From the NCBI GenBank assembly GCA_033977485.1, contig CM066994.1:117638458-117702457 (forward strand): a stretch of 64,000 nucleotides of DNA, read 5' to 3'. Shown piece after piece: positions 10,880-22,472 of the stretch. The stretch is from Hydrangea macrophylla. Lineage: Eukaryota > Streptophyta > Magnoliopsida > Cornales > Hydrangeaceae. Numbering within the stretch: position 1 is the first letter of the stretch; the number at the start of each line of letters is the position of its first letter. Made by a program: the position numbers and the translations under genes. The notes beneath the pieces were generated by a model, which did not search any database, had not been told where the DNA came from, and saw only the letters and a list, made by a program, of their open reading frames with translations.

Positions 10880-11694
10880 TCACCTAACGAAAAATTATAA
10901 AGAGAACATTTTTCTTAGTTAGGTTAATAAACTGGTAAGAAGGATAGGAATGAAAAGAAAATACATTATACGAACTAAAATTTTAAAATTTTTTATTCTG
11001 ATGTCTCCATTTTTTTTTGGTTAAGCTGCAATTACATTCTAAAAAGCACTTTATAATTGTAAGAAGAACACTTTTCTTTATATGGTGATCGAAGAAACTT
11101 CAAAATTTTGTAAAGTAAACACTTTTTAATTTTTAATTTTAAAATTTTTTTATGGATAATAAAGTAAAAAAATGTATTGAGTCTCATGTTTTCCTTTTTT
11201 TTTAAGCTGTAATTAAATTTTAAAAGTATTAATTTTCGATACTCTTTAAGCATGGAGAAAAAAAAAATATAGAACGAATTTTCCTTTCTTCTTATTTTTT
11301 TAGTTCCCTCTCTAAATTTAAAGCCATGAACCAAGTAAAGTCTTTTAAGTGTTGACTGTTAATCGTAATTTGTAAAGTTTGAACAGATGGTAAAAAAATT
11401 GTGAGTTGGGCTAAACAAAAAAATGTATAAAAAGAAAATGTGTTGGAACAAATATTTAGAGTGTGCTGTATTATAGTTGAACCAATATATTACCTCTATT
11501 TTTTTTTCTTTCTAAATTTGAAGTGGTCTGTTGAGGCAACTTATTACATATATCTTTGTTTTCCACAAATTTGGTCGTTTTTTTTATTATTTTATTTTAG
11601 TCAAATTGAGGCTCTAATTAACGGCCAAAAATTGCGGGCTTAGGCACCTGCCTTAATGGCCTATGCCAGGCAACTGACTTAATCGTTGTTAGAC
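10880..11694. other. AT-rich intergenic DNA
   Basis: Only short AT-rich frames; no gene, RNA or element border recognised. Confidence 0.4.
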
Positions 11695-11697
11695 TTA

Positions 11698-12241
11698 GGG
11701 TGCGTTTGATAAAATTGAAATTTAAGTGCTAAAAATTAAGTGTTGGATTTTAAGTACTGAAAACTTTAAGTGATTGGATTTGTAATACTGAAAACAGTGC
11801 TTCAACTACTGAAATAGAATGTATTCAATGATTATTTTCAGTAGAAATTTTTCACTTAAAGTTTTCAGTGGTTTTTTAACTGCTTTTTCAATTAAGTGGT
11901 ACGTTATCAAATGCACTAAAAAGAATAAGTGCTGAATTTTTTCATTTTCAACATATAATTGGGTTATCAAACATACCACTTATTCTACCACATAATTGTG
12001 TTGAAAATGAAAAAATTCAGCACTTATTTTTTTTCAGTGCGTTTGATAATGTACCACTTAATTGAAAAAGCAGTAAAAAAATCACTGAAAACTTTAAGTG
12101 AAAATTTTCTACTGAAAATAATCATTGAATGTATTCTATTTCAGTAGTTGAAGCACTGTTTTCAGTATTACAAATCCAATCACATAAAGTTTTCAGTACT
12201 TAAAATCTAGCACTTAATTTTCAGTTTTATCAAACGCACCC
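11698..12241. mobile_element. Long perfect-arm foldback, Tourist-like, TSD TTA
   Basis: Ends GGGTGCGTTTGATAA and TTATCAAACGCACCC, flanked by TTA at 11695-11697 and 12242-12244, the 3-bp duplication expected of PIF/Harbinger (Tourist) elements. The two halves are near-perfect inverted copies of about 260 bp each around a short centre near 11970-11990. Each half resembles the single element at 57689-57947, so this looks like a head-to-head dimer of that element. Confidence 0.8.
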
Positions 12242-12244
12242 TTA

Positions 12245-12720
12245 CTTTTATTTCACTTCCTTATGATTCAAAATTTGAGAACTAAATAAACCTTATGTGA
12301 TTTGTCATTTCAAATCAAAAGCTAATGGGATAATGCTAGGGACATAAAAGAGTTACAAAGAGATGCTTACAAAAAGATGTAGCATCTATATGGCAGTAGG
12401 AACTACCGTACTTAACTCAACTGATAGGATGGTACATAAGATGCCACACTCTTTTGTGAGTATCTCTTTGTGGCTGGTCCCGAGTATTTGGAGGCCCGGG
12501 ATGAACTACCAAAAGATAGGCCTCTATGCATTTACATATAATTTTTTTTAAACACGTTGAAGTTCATTTTTGATAACTGTTTAAGATAAAATTCGATTTT
12601 TTTTTATTGCTAATAAGTGTTGCGTCCAAGTAACTTTAGGATTACCTACATACCAAGGAGAAGGCTCTACTTGACCCAAGGATCAAGCACAATGTAGTTC
12701 TTCTAAACTACCCACCCTGA
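12245..12720. other. Intergenic DNA with weak foldback
   Basis: Around 12325-12490 AGAGTTACAAAGAGATGCTTA-like and CTCTTTTGTGAGTATCTCTT are imperfect inverted copies, perhaps a decayed MITE. Nothing coding is seen. Confidence 0.4.
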
Positions 12721-12725
12721 CCAAA

Positions 12726-14692
12726 TGTAGAACCCGTGTCCCAAATTTAATTTATTATTAATTGGTATGCATAATAATGTGATGGCATTAAATTAATGCT
12801 AATATGGTGAGTATTGACTCACAGATTAAATAGGGGTGTCCATGTGGAAACCCAATAATAGCCTGGGAGGCAGTCTCAAAAGGGACATAAAATGAGAAAG
12901 TTCCATCTGGGATGGGACTAATAATTGAAAACACCCTTATGTGCTTATGTGTTTATTAAGGCATATGTGTTGGGTGAATGTTATTGTTAAATATTATTTT
13001 AATATTGTTATTGTTGTTAGAGACCATTTATATGGTCAAGTAAAATATTTTGGTGAGTGCGAATTGGACAAGAAATATAATTGGTAGGTTAATTATCAAT
13101 TTTGTGGAATATATGGGACCACATATGGGACCCATACGTGACATAGACAAAAACCCATTTATAATTGGGTAGTGAAATAATTAGTTTCATTCATGGTGGG
13201 GTTGTGCTTAGAATTAACCAAAACTTATGGGGGCTTCATAATGAAGCACATAAGTTAAGGTCTAACCTAATATAATAATATATATACATTATATACATCA
13301 ATTCGTGAGAGAGAAGAGATTAGATAGAGGAAAAGAAAAAAAAACAGTGAGACATCCACACCGTACGGCTCCATGGGGGAAAAGTGGGTTTCGTCGGTTT
13401 TTCGCGGGTTTGATCTATCAAACGGCTACCAACCTCAAATTTGATTCAGTATTTGGAACCCTGGAGGTAAAGCCTACGTTTTAGTACTAATTTTAATGTC
13501 TATAGCTTGTTAAAACTGTGTAACCCAAATAGGCCATTAATTGGGATAAAATTTGATTTGTGTAGAATTGATACCAGAGGTAGAATTGGACCTCTAGACT
13601 GCGTTTCTAAGCAAATTATAAGAGGTGAGAGATTCTAATCTTGACTTTTGGATGTTTCTATGTTTGAGCTCATTGGGTGTTTAAAACCATGTTTAGTTAA
13701 ATTAATTAATTCTATTTAATTATTATTGGGCAAATTCATGTGATTAAATTAGGCCCAATTGGTTGGCGAAAGCACGTTGTAATGTTTATGTGGGCATGCT
13801 ATGTGCTTATGTGGGTCAAGGGAGAACTTGTATCAAGCCCCCGAAAAGAGTAAATAAATGCCTATGTGAGCTTTAGGACTTGCCCGTCTGAATAGAAGAG
13901 ACGTGGGTCCTAACTAGTCGCGTGGACTTATTGGCGAGGAGTCGCGGACTAGTAGTGGGGGAACGTACATTTGGCTCCTGCGACTATGATTTAATGTAAT
14001 GCGCTATTGCAATGAATTGAGCATGTGTTATATCCATGTCTCTTGATTATTATTTCTCACTAAGCAATATAGCTTAAACAAATCTTTATATTTATATATG
14101 TGGTTATTTAAATAACCACTCCAGGTGAACAAACTGAAGGGAGAGCTGGAAAGAAACCTGAGGACGCGGGATCGGGTTAGCTGAAATATTGGAAACACCA
14201 AGCTAAACTAGTTTTAAGTTCAGTTTAAAGCTTATGTAATATAGTTTTAATCTGTGGTGTAAAAACCTATGCTAGTGTGAAGTTTTGGACTTTTGTATTA
14301 TATCCGAATTTTCTCTTATCAGAAAATGTAAGAATTAATTAGTTGTATAACTTGGTTATAATTATATCCGGACTTTATATGTGGTTTCCTCGCAGTTAAT
14401 GTAGTGAGAATGAACTTTTGTGTTCTTTGTTAATTTAATGGTTGGAGGGTTTATTGAATCTGGATAACTTATTGTGTTTATACCTAGATTTATACCTCTC
14501 AAATGTTATGGGTATAATGCATTTAGATTGTTAAAGCTTAATAAGCAGGTTTTCGTGAAACTGAAATACTACAGCAGTTTGAGCAGGGGTTTTGCAGAAT
14601 TCTAGCTGCAATCAAACGATTAAGACTTGTAGTAGCCTTGGTGGCGTGCCACGTGTCCCTAAACTTATATGGGTGGGTTTGGGGGCGTGACA
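12726..14692 (+). mobile_element. Solo LTR with 5-bp target duplication CCAAA
   Basis: Starts TGTAGAACCCGTGTCCC and ends GGGGGCGTGACA (TG...CA), flanked by perfect CCAAA copies at 12721-12725 and 14693-14697. Length 1967 bp, no primer site, no coding sequence and no partner LTR, so it is a solo LTR left by LTR-LTR recombination. The termini are of the style seen in chromovirus (Del/Tekay-like) LTRs; that family call is an inference. Confidence 0.9.
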
Positions 14693-14697
14693 CCAAA

Positions 14698-14925
14698 GGC
14701 CTACAAATCATACCCTAACACTTTCCTTCACAAGAAAGGCCAATGAACAAAAAAAATGTAAAAATCAAAAAATTAGGCCATATATATATAATTAGATTGA
14801 TCAAAAGTCATACCTTAACATCAGTCCTAAGGGCACTTGTTAATAAAATCCTACATAAAAATATATTGGAGACTTGGGAGTCTGGAGATACCATTGTATC
14901 AAATACAATCTTTATTCGTTATACT

Positions 14926-14964
<39 letters not shown>

Positions 14965-15159
14965 TATTATTCATACCTTGATCGGTAGTTAGTACTTGAT
15001 TTGCGGCCTACGTTGGCACATGAGAGCCAAGGAAGAGACGAAGAGCATGAGCATTAGCCATATGAGGGCGCTCCACCTCCAATAGTCAAATTTCCGAAGC
15101 TTTACTTTATTTATACTATTATATTATATACATACATATTCCATGTGGCTGATGCCTTA
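14698..15159. other. Intergenic DNA with AT microsatellite and a possible hydrophobic exon
   Basis: (AT)n at about 14931-14958. On the minus strand near 15005-15097 an open stretch reads WRWSALIWLMLMLFVSSLAL followed by a basic tail, like a membrane segment or signal peptide; no adjoining exon could be found. Confidence 0.3.
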
Positions 15160-15343
15160 TCTAGTCGAAGACTCTCTAAAGATGGCGCCTTATCTTTATT
15201 AAAGAGAGTACATTTGTTTTGACCGTCAGATCGTGTTTAAAATTATAAAATGACAAAACTGCCCTTAATGAAAGCAAGATCCAACGGCCAAAATAGATGT
15301 CCTCTCTTTAATAGAGAGAAGACGCCCTCTCTGGAGCCTGATT
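15160..15343. mobile_element. Foldback MITE, about 184 bp
   Basis: Arms with TTTATTAAAGAGAGTACATT-x-GTTTTGACCGTCAGATC on the left and the inverted counterpart GATCCAACGGCCAAAATAGA-x-GTCCTCTCTTTAATAG on the right, with matching outer ends near GGCGCC / GACGCCC. No clear target duplication was fixed. Confidence 0.6.
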
Positions 15344-15368
15344 GTTATCTAGTAATAGTAGATATATA

Positions 15369-15476
15369 GGTAAATGTTTGGGCCCTCAAATTTTCAACTC
15401 ATTTTGTAGCCCAGGACACTTGCCCCACTGGTGGCCAGTCCTATTTGTGACTCTTTTGTGTCCCAAACATTACCCA
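15369..15476. mobile_element. Short foldback element, about 108 bp
   Basis: Inverted ends GGTAAATGTTTGGGCC and GTCCCAAACATTACCC around a GC-richer centre. Confidence 0.55.
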
Positions 15477-16583
15477 TTGAAAAAAAATGAAATTTAACGT
15501 TTCAACTAAGCAAATTAGCATTTTGCCTTGATCAAAATACAAAGCTATGTGCAGTTTTTCACCAATTGGATGTCATGCTGTGGGAAACTGTAAACTCGAC
15601 CAACGCCTAACCCTTCAATCCTATGCCATGTTGTACATGACCTAAATAAGAGAAGGGAAAAACTTAGTCTTTTGGCAACAAAGAACCTTTTTTTTTTGGC
15701 TAACAGCAACAAAGAACTTTAATGGTGGTTTCGTTGGAGAAATGTAAACCAATTTACAGAGATCCCTTTCCAACATATGTATATATATATATATATATTA
15801 TATATATATATATATGAATACATGTATATGGTGAGAGATATAATCTACCTCGAAATCCCTTTAGATTCACAAACAATGTCTTAGTTTTCATGACTCCTCA
15901 AAACAAGGTATAGCTTTCGAGGAAAAAGGGCAGAGAGACCCAAATTAATGAGTGATACGACTCATACCCAAACATTTTTGCAAATCCAATCACACTAACC
16001 TTTACAAAGCCTTTTTGGTGGCCAACATCCTATATATATATATATATATAATTGAACACCCAAAGGTCCCAAACATCCTCCCTCCAACCAGTTCCTCCAT
16101 AATCCTTTCCTCTCAGCCTTTCCAAAGTCACAAGAAAAGCTTCCCAAGCACAAACCCATTAAAAGTTAGGGTAGCAAGAGATGTATTATTATTATAAAGC
16201 CCAAAACTTGTATAGAAAAGAAAGAATGAAGAAATAAAATCAATTAAACAAGCAATGAAAAACTAAGAATGACTGTAGTTCTAGTTGGCTTTTTTCAAGT
16301 CCAACCTTGTAAGCCTTTTCACTTGAACCGATTAGCTTCATATATTCCCCATTTGAAGTATATTCCACTTATATATATATATCCAAGAACTAATCAAAAT
16401 TTTAACACTAAACATGCAATCCACCATGTATAAATCCTCGGAAACGTTCTGCAATCACAATTTCTCTACCCTTTTGGTGCTAAAACTGAAGTTCCCGCAT
16501 TCGATTATAGAAATAAAACACATTCTCCTGTAACAAAACACAAGGGCCACAAAGAATTTCAAGGCGTATTAACTTACTGCTTC
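15477..16583. other. AT-rich intergenic DNA with AT microsatellites
   Basis: (AT)n runs at about 15779-15815, 16033-16050 and 16370-16380. On the minus strand at about 16452 a good acceptor (TTGTGATTGCAG) opens a short frame starting NVSEDLYMVDC; it could be a last exon of the cyclin gene upstream, but I cannot support this by family likeness. Confidence 0.3.
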
Positions 16584-17062
16584 TCCATTTGGTTTGCGAA
16601 CTTAAAAAATTTAGAAGAAAAAAAAAATAGAAAAGGGAAAGAAAAACAAGGAAAAGTATTTCTGTAGTGTTTTTCCTCCATATAAGTTATAAGCCAGAAA
16701 TTTCCAAAACATAATAGGATCTCAAGAATGTGACTCACAAAATTCAAAACTTTTGAGTTTTATTTTCTCCCTAAAAAAAAAAACTAACATCCGTTTGATT
16801 TGCTACAAACAAGAAAAGAATTGATTTGCAATTCGTGTTCGTGGCAATTCTTGTGTTTGGTTGACCTAAAACTGGAATTGAATTCGTTTCCACTTCTACC
16901 AAATTCTTGTTTTAGGGGGTTTACAAATCCGACCAAAAGTGGTCGGATTTGTCAAGAATTCATTTTAATTCTCTTCAATTCTATTCTATTTCAAAATCAA
17001 ACCAAACGGAATGTAAGTGTTTTCGTTTTCTTTCCCTCACTAAAATCCATCAATCAAACAAA
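16584..17062. mobile_element. Tourist-like MITE interrupted by a second MITE
   Basis: The left end CTCCATTTGGTTTGCGAAC and right end TTTCCCTCACTAAAATCCAT match the element at 30729-31020 in order and spacing, apart from an insert at about 16787-17013. The insert has its own inverted ends (CATCCGTTTGATTTG and CAAACCAAACGGAATG), so this is a MITE inside a MITE, downstream of the last cyclin exon found. Confidence 0.65.
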
Positions 17063-17158
17063 ACTTTAATGAGCTGAAGTCTGAAATAATAACTTCTATT
17101 TTTCAACACCCCCCACCAAAAAAATAAAAAATAAATAAAATTAAATTAAAATACTCAC

Positions 17159-18369
17159 AATTTCAGGAATCCCTTTTGAAGAGAACATATTGATTTTGAA
17201 CTCCAGTGTCTGTCTTGTCAAGTTCTGATCCAATGCCAGCAATGCCGCTGCCACGGCTATTACAGATGGTCGATAATCCATTAAGTTTATTTCTGCACAT
17301 TACACATAATTTCATATACATATATATATATATACAGATCCATATATAATTGAGAGAAAATCAACAGAGTTAGTAGAGATGAAATTAACCAATATTCTGA
17401 AATACCTCTCATGATATCCAAAATGAACTTTGTAGACCTAGACAGTGAGTCCTCTGGTGGATTGCCATAGCAAAACCTTTGATCCAAATAATGGATATAA
17501 TCAAGAGGAGTTACTAAAATCATTTTCCATCCCAATGTTTCCACTACCATTTGCTCCATTATCCGTATATCTATCTTATCAAATTTGTGCTCTCTTCCTG
17601 AAATCCTGGACAATCTCGTAGCTCCTTGTTCAATTTTTGCCGCCAAACATAAACAAGCCACCGATAGTAATCGAATCGCCCAATGGTCCTCAAACTACAA
17701 GTAATCAACAATTCAAAACAACATATTGGAATTCAAATCAAAGAAAGTGAGATTTTAATTGCAATTAGTACTCACATCAACCAGTAGGCTTGAAAGGGAA
17801 AGGAATCGATCGAGGTAGGTTACAGATAAGTAAGCAGTTTCAACGCGAAATCGAAGCAATTCACTTCTCTGCATTTTTCAACACGACGTACAATTACGAT
17901 TTCATTCTAAATTCAAATGTTGTTAAGAAACTGAAAATTTTAAATTCGAAAAAAAAAAAAAAAAAAAAAAAGTTGTACCGACATGGAAAATCCATTTAAT
18001 TTCGTCGGAGCGAAATTGAATCGAATCATCGCGAATCGCATTGTTCGACGATTGAGGCCTTCCGAATCCATTGCCGATCTCTCTATGGATCAACTTTCGC
18101 ACAAATTCATCGTCTTCTGATACGCTGTAGTGATAGCGTTGTGGAATCGAAGTGTCTTCGCATACGAGTATTCGTTCGTTTACGTGTTTGTCGCCGAAGA
18201 GATTGAGAGCTTCTTGATAGTTAGATCTTGAGACTCCCGATTTTGGAGTACTGCAAATGAAATTGCTCTGGTCGATGAAGGTGTTTGTGGTGGCTTCGTC
18301 GTTCAAGAAAGTATCGTTACAGAGAAGGCTAGAGAGAGAAAATTGAGATGATGAAGAAAGATCTTCCAT
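17159..18369 (-). CDS. D-type cyclin (CYCD5-like), at least four exons
   Basis: Exons on the minus strand: 18369-17983, 17868-17776, 17694-17406, 17292-17159. D-type cyclins bind CDKA/CDKB and promote the G1/S step by phosphorylating retinoblastoma-related protein. The cyclin box is clear: IKWIFH, then TAYLSVTYLDRFLS, then HWAIRLLSVACLCLAAKIE, then ETLGWKMILVTPLDYIHYL, then the C-terminal fold MDYRPSVIAVAAALLALDQ. No LxCxE retinoblastoma motif is seen near the start. Sequence style is closest to CYCD5, from memory. The exon 1 donor is odd: the strong GT at 17978 breaks the frame, while GTCGGT after codon 129 (17983) keeps it and gives a normal box length. The frames of the other three exons agree. 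The usual last exon after KGIPEI was not found. A TTTATATAAC box lies on the minus strand at about 18413-18422. Confidence 0.8.
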
Positions 18370-18412
18370 AGAGTTATTGTTCCTCTCTCTCTACAACTGA
18401 TATGTATTTACC

Positions 18413-18422
18413 GTTATATAAA
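18413..18422 (-). promoter_or_regulatory. Putative TATA box of the cyclin gene
   Basis: TTTATATAAC on the minus strand about 45 bp upstream of the cyclin ATG, followed by a (GA/CT)-rich leader. The short leader length leaves some doubt. Confidence 0.4.
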
Positions 18423-18499
18423 CTGTCTAATCAGAGGAGCTAGAAGTAAAATGTTTAAAGAGAGAGAGAGAGTGGGGCCAAGTTTGTGGAGAGGTGATA

Positions 18500-18700
18500 A
18501 GAATGTTCCCGAGTATTGCTAATGCACAAAAAAAAAAAAATTGCACAATTAAATGCACAACCTGTTTAAAATTATTAGACCTCGTGTTGAAAAAGTTGTA
18601 CACGTCTTTTTTTTTTTTTTTTTATGTGTACAGACTTTTCAGTACGAGGTCTAACAATTTTAAGTAAGTTGTGCATTTTGTTTGCGCATCTAACATTATT
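18500..18700. mobile_element. Foldback element, about 200 bp
   Basis: Left arm TTAGACCTCGTG and upstream TTGCACAATTAAATGCACAAC pair with GAGGTCTAACAATTTTAAG and GTTGTGCATTTTG on the right, around a T17 tract. Borders are approximate. Confidence 0.5.
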
Positions 18701-19235
18701 CGTCCTGATTATAGATGTCTTGTAACTGTTGTTCATTGCAACTGTTTATTAAGACCATTTTTTGTCTCCAATCTCCACGTTGAGAAGTTATTTAGCAAGG
18801 CGGTCACATCAAGTTAATATGACACTACAATAATATAGAGTGCAAAGCTATCTTTTATAAATTTGTATCTTCAAACACATAAGATAGTAGGTGTATTTAA
18901 TTTTGATTGGAGGCTGCACTTTTACACCTGTTTAGAAATATTTAGGCCACGTTTAGATGACGATAGGGAGTGAATTGGATAAATACTCATTCCCAAATGA
19001 TAATCTCAGAACTAATAAAATTACCCCTTTGATATAATTTAGTCCCCTATGTGAGGGACTGTAACCTTTAGTCCCCCATGGTATATATGCGTATAATCAA
19101 ATATCTTTGTGGTTTTACTGATTCTAGAGTTTCTGCTCATCATGTGTATTCATATTCTGTATATGTTTTTAGTTAATTTTTTGGGGTTTCTGTGTTAGTG
19201 ATTTGTTATAGAGTGCAGTTTTGTTCACTCCAATG
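18701..19235. other. AT-rich intergenic DNA
   Basis: No gene, RNA or element border recognised. Confidence 0.4.
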
Positions 19236-19365
19236 TTGTTCACCTATTGTTCTTTCAATTCTCTCATTGGTTAATGTATTGGGATTCATAACTTTTTACC
19301 ATTAATCAATCATTATTTAATCATGACTCCCACTGCATTAACCAATAAGAGAGTTGGGTGAACAA
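19236..19365. mobile_element. Foldback MITE, about 130 bp
   Basis: Ends TTGTTCACC and GGTGAACAA with inner arms CTCTCATTGGTTAATG and CATTAACCAATAAGAGAG. Confidence 0.65.
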
Positions 19366-19450
19366 TTTTGGGTTAGAAAAAAATGCATTAATCCTTGTTA
19401 TAATGTTTCGATACAGAAATAATTACATATAATGCAGAATGCTAGTATTA

Positions 19451-19898
19451 GAGTCCGTTTGGGTTAGCTGAAAAATAGAAATTAAGTGATGAATTGCAAA
19501 TTTCAAATTTTTTTTTTTTTTTTTTGATTATTTGTAAAATGGAAGTGCTTGGGTTACCTTAAGATTTCAGCACTTAAACAAATTAGCTGAAAAATTAAGT
19601 TGAAAACTAGCTGAAAAATTAGCTTGTTTTTCAAACAATCACTTAATTTTACTTTAAAGTTGTTAAAAGGCAAAATGCTTGAAAATAAAATAGTCGAATG
19701 ACATTTACATGTCATTTTATAGAAACAATCATTATTTTTAAGCTTGTTTTCCAAACACTATTGTTTGTTTAAATGATGAATATTTCAGCTAACCTAAACA
19801 CCTAACAGCTTAATACTTCATCACTTAAAATTTCAGCACTTAATATTTCAGAACTTAATGTTTCATCACTTAATATTTCAACTAATCCAAACGGGCTC
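19451..19898. mobile_element. TIR element of about 448 bp
   Basis: Terminal inverted repeats GAGTCCGTTTGGGTTAGCTG and the complement of CAACTAATCCAAACGGGCTC. It is rich in repeated AGCTGAAAAATTA and ATTTCAGCACTTAA motifs. Flanks are TTA (left) and TTG (right), close to a Tourist-type duplication. No protein. Confidence 0.65.
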
Positions 19899-20204
19899 TT
19901 GTTTGAGTATATAGCCTGAGTTCACTGTCGACTTAATTACATGTCCGATGCTATGCTGGTGTCTTGTGATGAAGAACTTGAGTTTTACAAATATACTGCA
20001 CTCGATCAATGTCTAAATGCTTAAATGAGAACAATAGGTATTTATTTTCAGTTCAAATAAACGAATACGTACTTATAGTTATAATTTGGTTTTGCATATT
20101 ATGCTATTAGAAAGTAACAAAGCCTGAATAATGCTGAATTTTTAAAGTTAGGCTTTTTTTGGTCTCTAAGAGAGTTAGCCTAAAAGTGGAGAAGTTTTTG
20201 TATA
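19899..20204. other. Intergenic DNA
   Basis: Nothing recognised between the TIR element and the next foldback. Confidence 0.35.
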
Positions 20205-20345
20205 CCTTCAGGGTACCACATGGTACCCTGTAGCCAATAAGATTGACTCATTTGGGTAGGACTTACACTCTCTACATGTGAGTCCCACCCAAATGAGCCA
20301 ATCCTATTGAATGTAGGGTACCACATGACATACCACGTGGTATTC
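20205..20345. mobile_element. Foldback MITE, about 140 bp
   Basis: GGTACCACATGGTACCCTGTAGC on the left and inverted copies ending GGTACCACATGACATACC on the right; inner arms GACTCATTTGGGTAGGACTT and CCCACCCAAATGAGCCAATC. Confidence 0.65.
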
Positions 20346-21234
20346 TAAAAATATAGACAAATTTCTCCTAAAAGCAACTGGTGAAAATCCATCGGATTTT
20401 TGTGTGAAGATGTCACTATTATTTATGTTAGCACTCTGAACATCTAACCATAATTGTCCCCATTGAATGATCTTTGGGACTGCACTTAGCTACAATTTAA
20501 CTTTGTTTAGCATCTAATGCTCTTGGTTAGTATTTACCATTTTTTTTTTGTTTACACATTTACCAACCAAGGTTTAAATTTGGAGCTTTTTTCAGATGTG
20601 TGTTTTCCTGTTGTGAAGGATAGACTACTGGTCCTGGGGAAAGAGCACAAAAAATATTGGAAGAATCAGTGTCGCCTATTTCACAGGCTCTCCTGTCTCG
20701 CACTGAAACATCAAAGACATCATCGGTAGTAATCATTTATGTTTTTCAATTGTTATAGAATTCCTGTAAAACCATCTGATGCATTATCTGTTTTCCTATA
20801 GACAATGTCGCTTTTTATGCATTAAGAGCAAAAACAGGCACAACATGCCCCTTTTTTGGTTTATTAACCAGTTTTCCGAAGAAAAAAAAATGTCGTTTTT
20901 TATGATTTTGTAGTTACTGGAATGTGTGTGGGGCTATTGTCACATTCTTTGGTGGAAATGACCCGGAAGAATCAATGCAATTGATATTCCAATTGGGTAA
21001 AAAGAAAATTCGTTAGAAAGGTATGTACGCATACCTTCAATTTGTTGAGTCTCATTTCATCATGCCATGTTAGGTTTGTTCTGGTCTTAGTTCACCCGAT
21101 GACCCGTAAATTGTGAGGAGTAATACATTTATACAATACTACTTGTCCTTGTGTTGATGTCCTGGTTTTCTAATTGATCTTTTATTGCTTGCTGCTCATA
21201 TGTTTTTTTTTTTGGATCTGTGGAAATATAGAAC

Positions 21235-21912
21235 CATGATGTCCATACTAACCTAAGAAGTATCGACACGATGCAAATACATGGACACGATATTTCTAAA
21301 AAAAAAGCAGGATACTAATACTTTTGGGAGACAGATATTTTTTATATATATTTTTAAGTATATGTTATACCATACATAATCAAAATTGGCATAAACACAC
21401 ACAAATTACAGCAATAGTATGACATTTTTAGTATTAACAAAGCCAATAAATAATTAACCCTACACTTTACTTACATTATTACTTACGTGTTTATCAAATG
21501 AATTGGTCTTAGTATATACTTCCTTATATCTTTTTCAATCCTACACTTTCTTTTTATGTTAGATTTAAACCCATTTTGGATCTAATTAACCCTTTTTCCG
21601 ATTTTTTTTTTTTTTTTTAAACCCATCACAATTTTAAGAACTTCCAAAACATCCATTATGTATAACAATTAAGAAAAATTACAGTTACCCCAAAATTTGA
21701 AAAGATTATCTAAGAATAGCAACTTAGCGTGTCCTGCACGTGTCCAAGGCGTGTCGTGTGCGTGTCTGTTAGGTGTCCGTTTGAAAATCAATAATAAACA
21801 ATTCAGACACGATATTTAGAGTATCCGACACATGTCCAGAAAGTGTCGGTGTCGGATACACTACCGACACCGATACGATGGTCAGAATTGAGTGTCAGTA
21901 CTTCATAGATAC
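21235..21912. mobile_element. GTGTC-rich foldback element, copy 1
   Basis: Dense GTGTCC, CGACAC and CGTGTC words with inverted ends (CATGATGTCCATACTAACC... to ...GTGTCAGTACTTCATAGATAC). Same word content as the copies at 32951 and 34171. It lies inside the IFRD relic. Borders are approximate. Confidence 0.5.
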
Positions 21913-22229
21913 CAACTAGTGATGCTACGTGATTTGTTGGTTTTGATTCACATGTTGGTTGATTGTATTCATGGGACTTGTATTCAAACTCTTATAAGGG
22001 AACTACAATTTAACTTCTCAGGAGGTTGACACTAAAGCTTCGTTGGCTATAACAGCAGCAGTGATGTCTTCTTGGTCATTTCTTCTTACAACTGTGCACG
22101 GACGGGAACTTGATACTGAAGGCTTGGAACAGTGGGTAAAACTCTTATTCTCTCTCTCACACGCACTTGCTCATGCACACCCACACGAACCTGAAGATTG
22201 TTCCAAGCCAAAAAAAAAAACCCGAAGAC

Positions 22230-22472
22230 TGCCAATGGTCAGTCTAAGGTGGATGTGTGGTAAGACTAGGAAAGATAGAATTATAAATGAGTACATTAGA
22301 GAGACTGTAGGAGTGGCACATATTGACCCGGGAGTATGCAGTGCAACAAAATATGAATATATATAATTAAGTGAGTATATAGCTCTTGATCGTGCAGAAT
22401 GGAGAAAAATGATTCATACAGCCGATCCCAACTAATTGGGATACAAGGCTTGGTTTGGTTTGGTATACTCTG
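22230..22472 (+). mobile_element. 3' fragment of an RTE-type LINE
   Basis: The end of a reverse-transcriptase ORF is visible (LRWMCGKTRKDRIINEYIRE, then TVGVAHI), followed by the tail CCGATCCCAACTAATTGGGA and GGCTTGGTTTGGTTTG, typical of plant RTE-clade LINE 3' ends. It is 5'-truncated and decayed, and its tail touches the IFRD exon at 22473. Confidence 0.75.

Noticed and set aside
14743..16197. Two 81-codon ORFs
   Set aside because: Both run into AT microsatellites coding Ile-Tyr repeats; no likeness.
22043..22366. 107-codon ORF as one gene
   Set aside because: It fuses an IFRD exon, intron sequence and a LINE fragment by chance.
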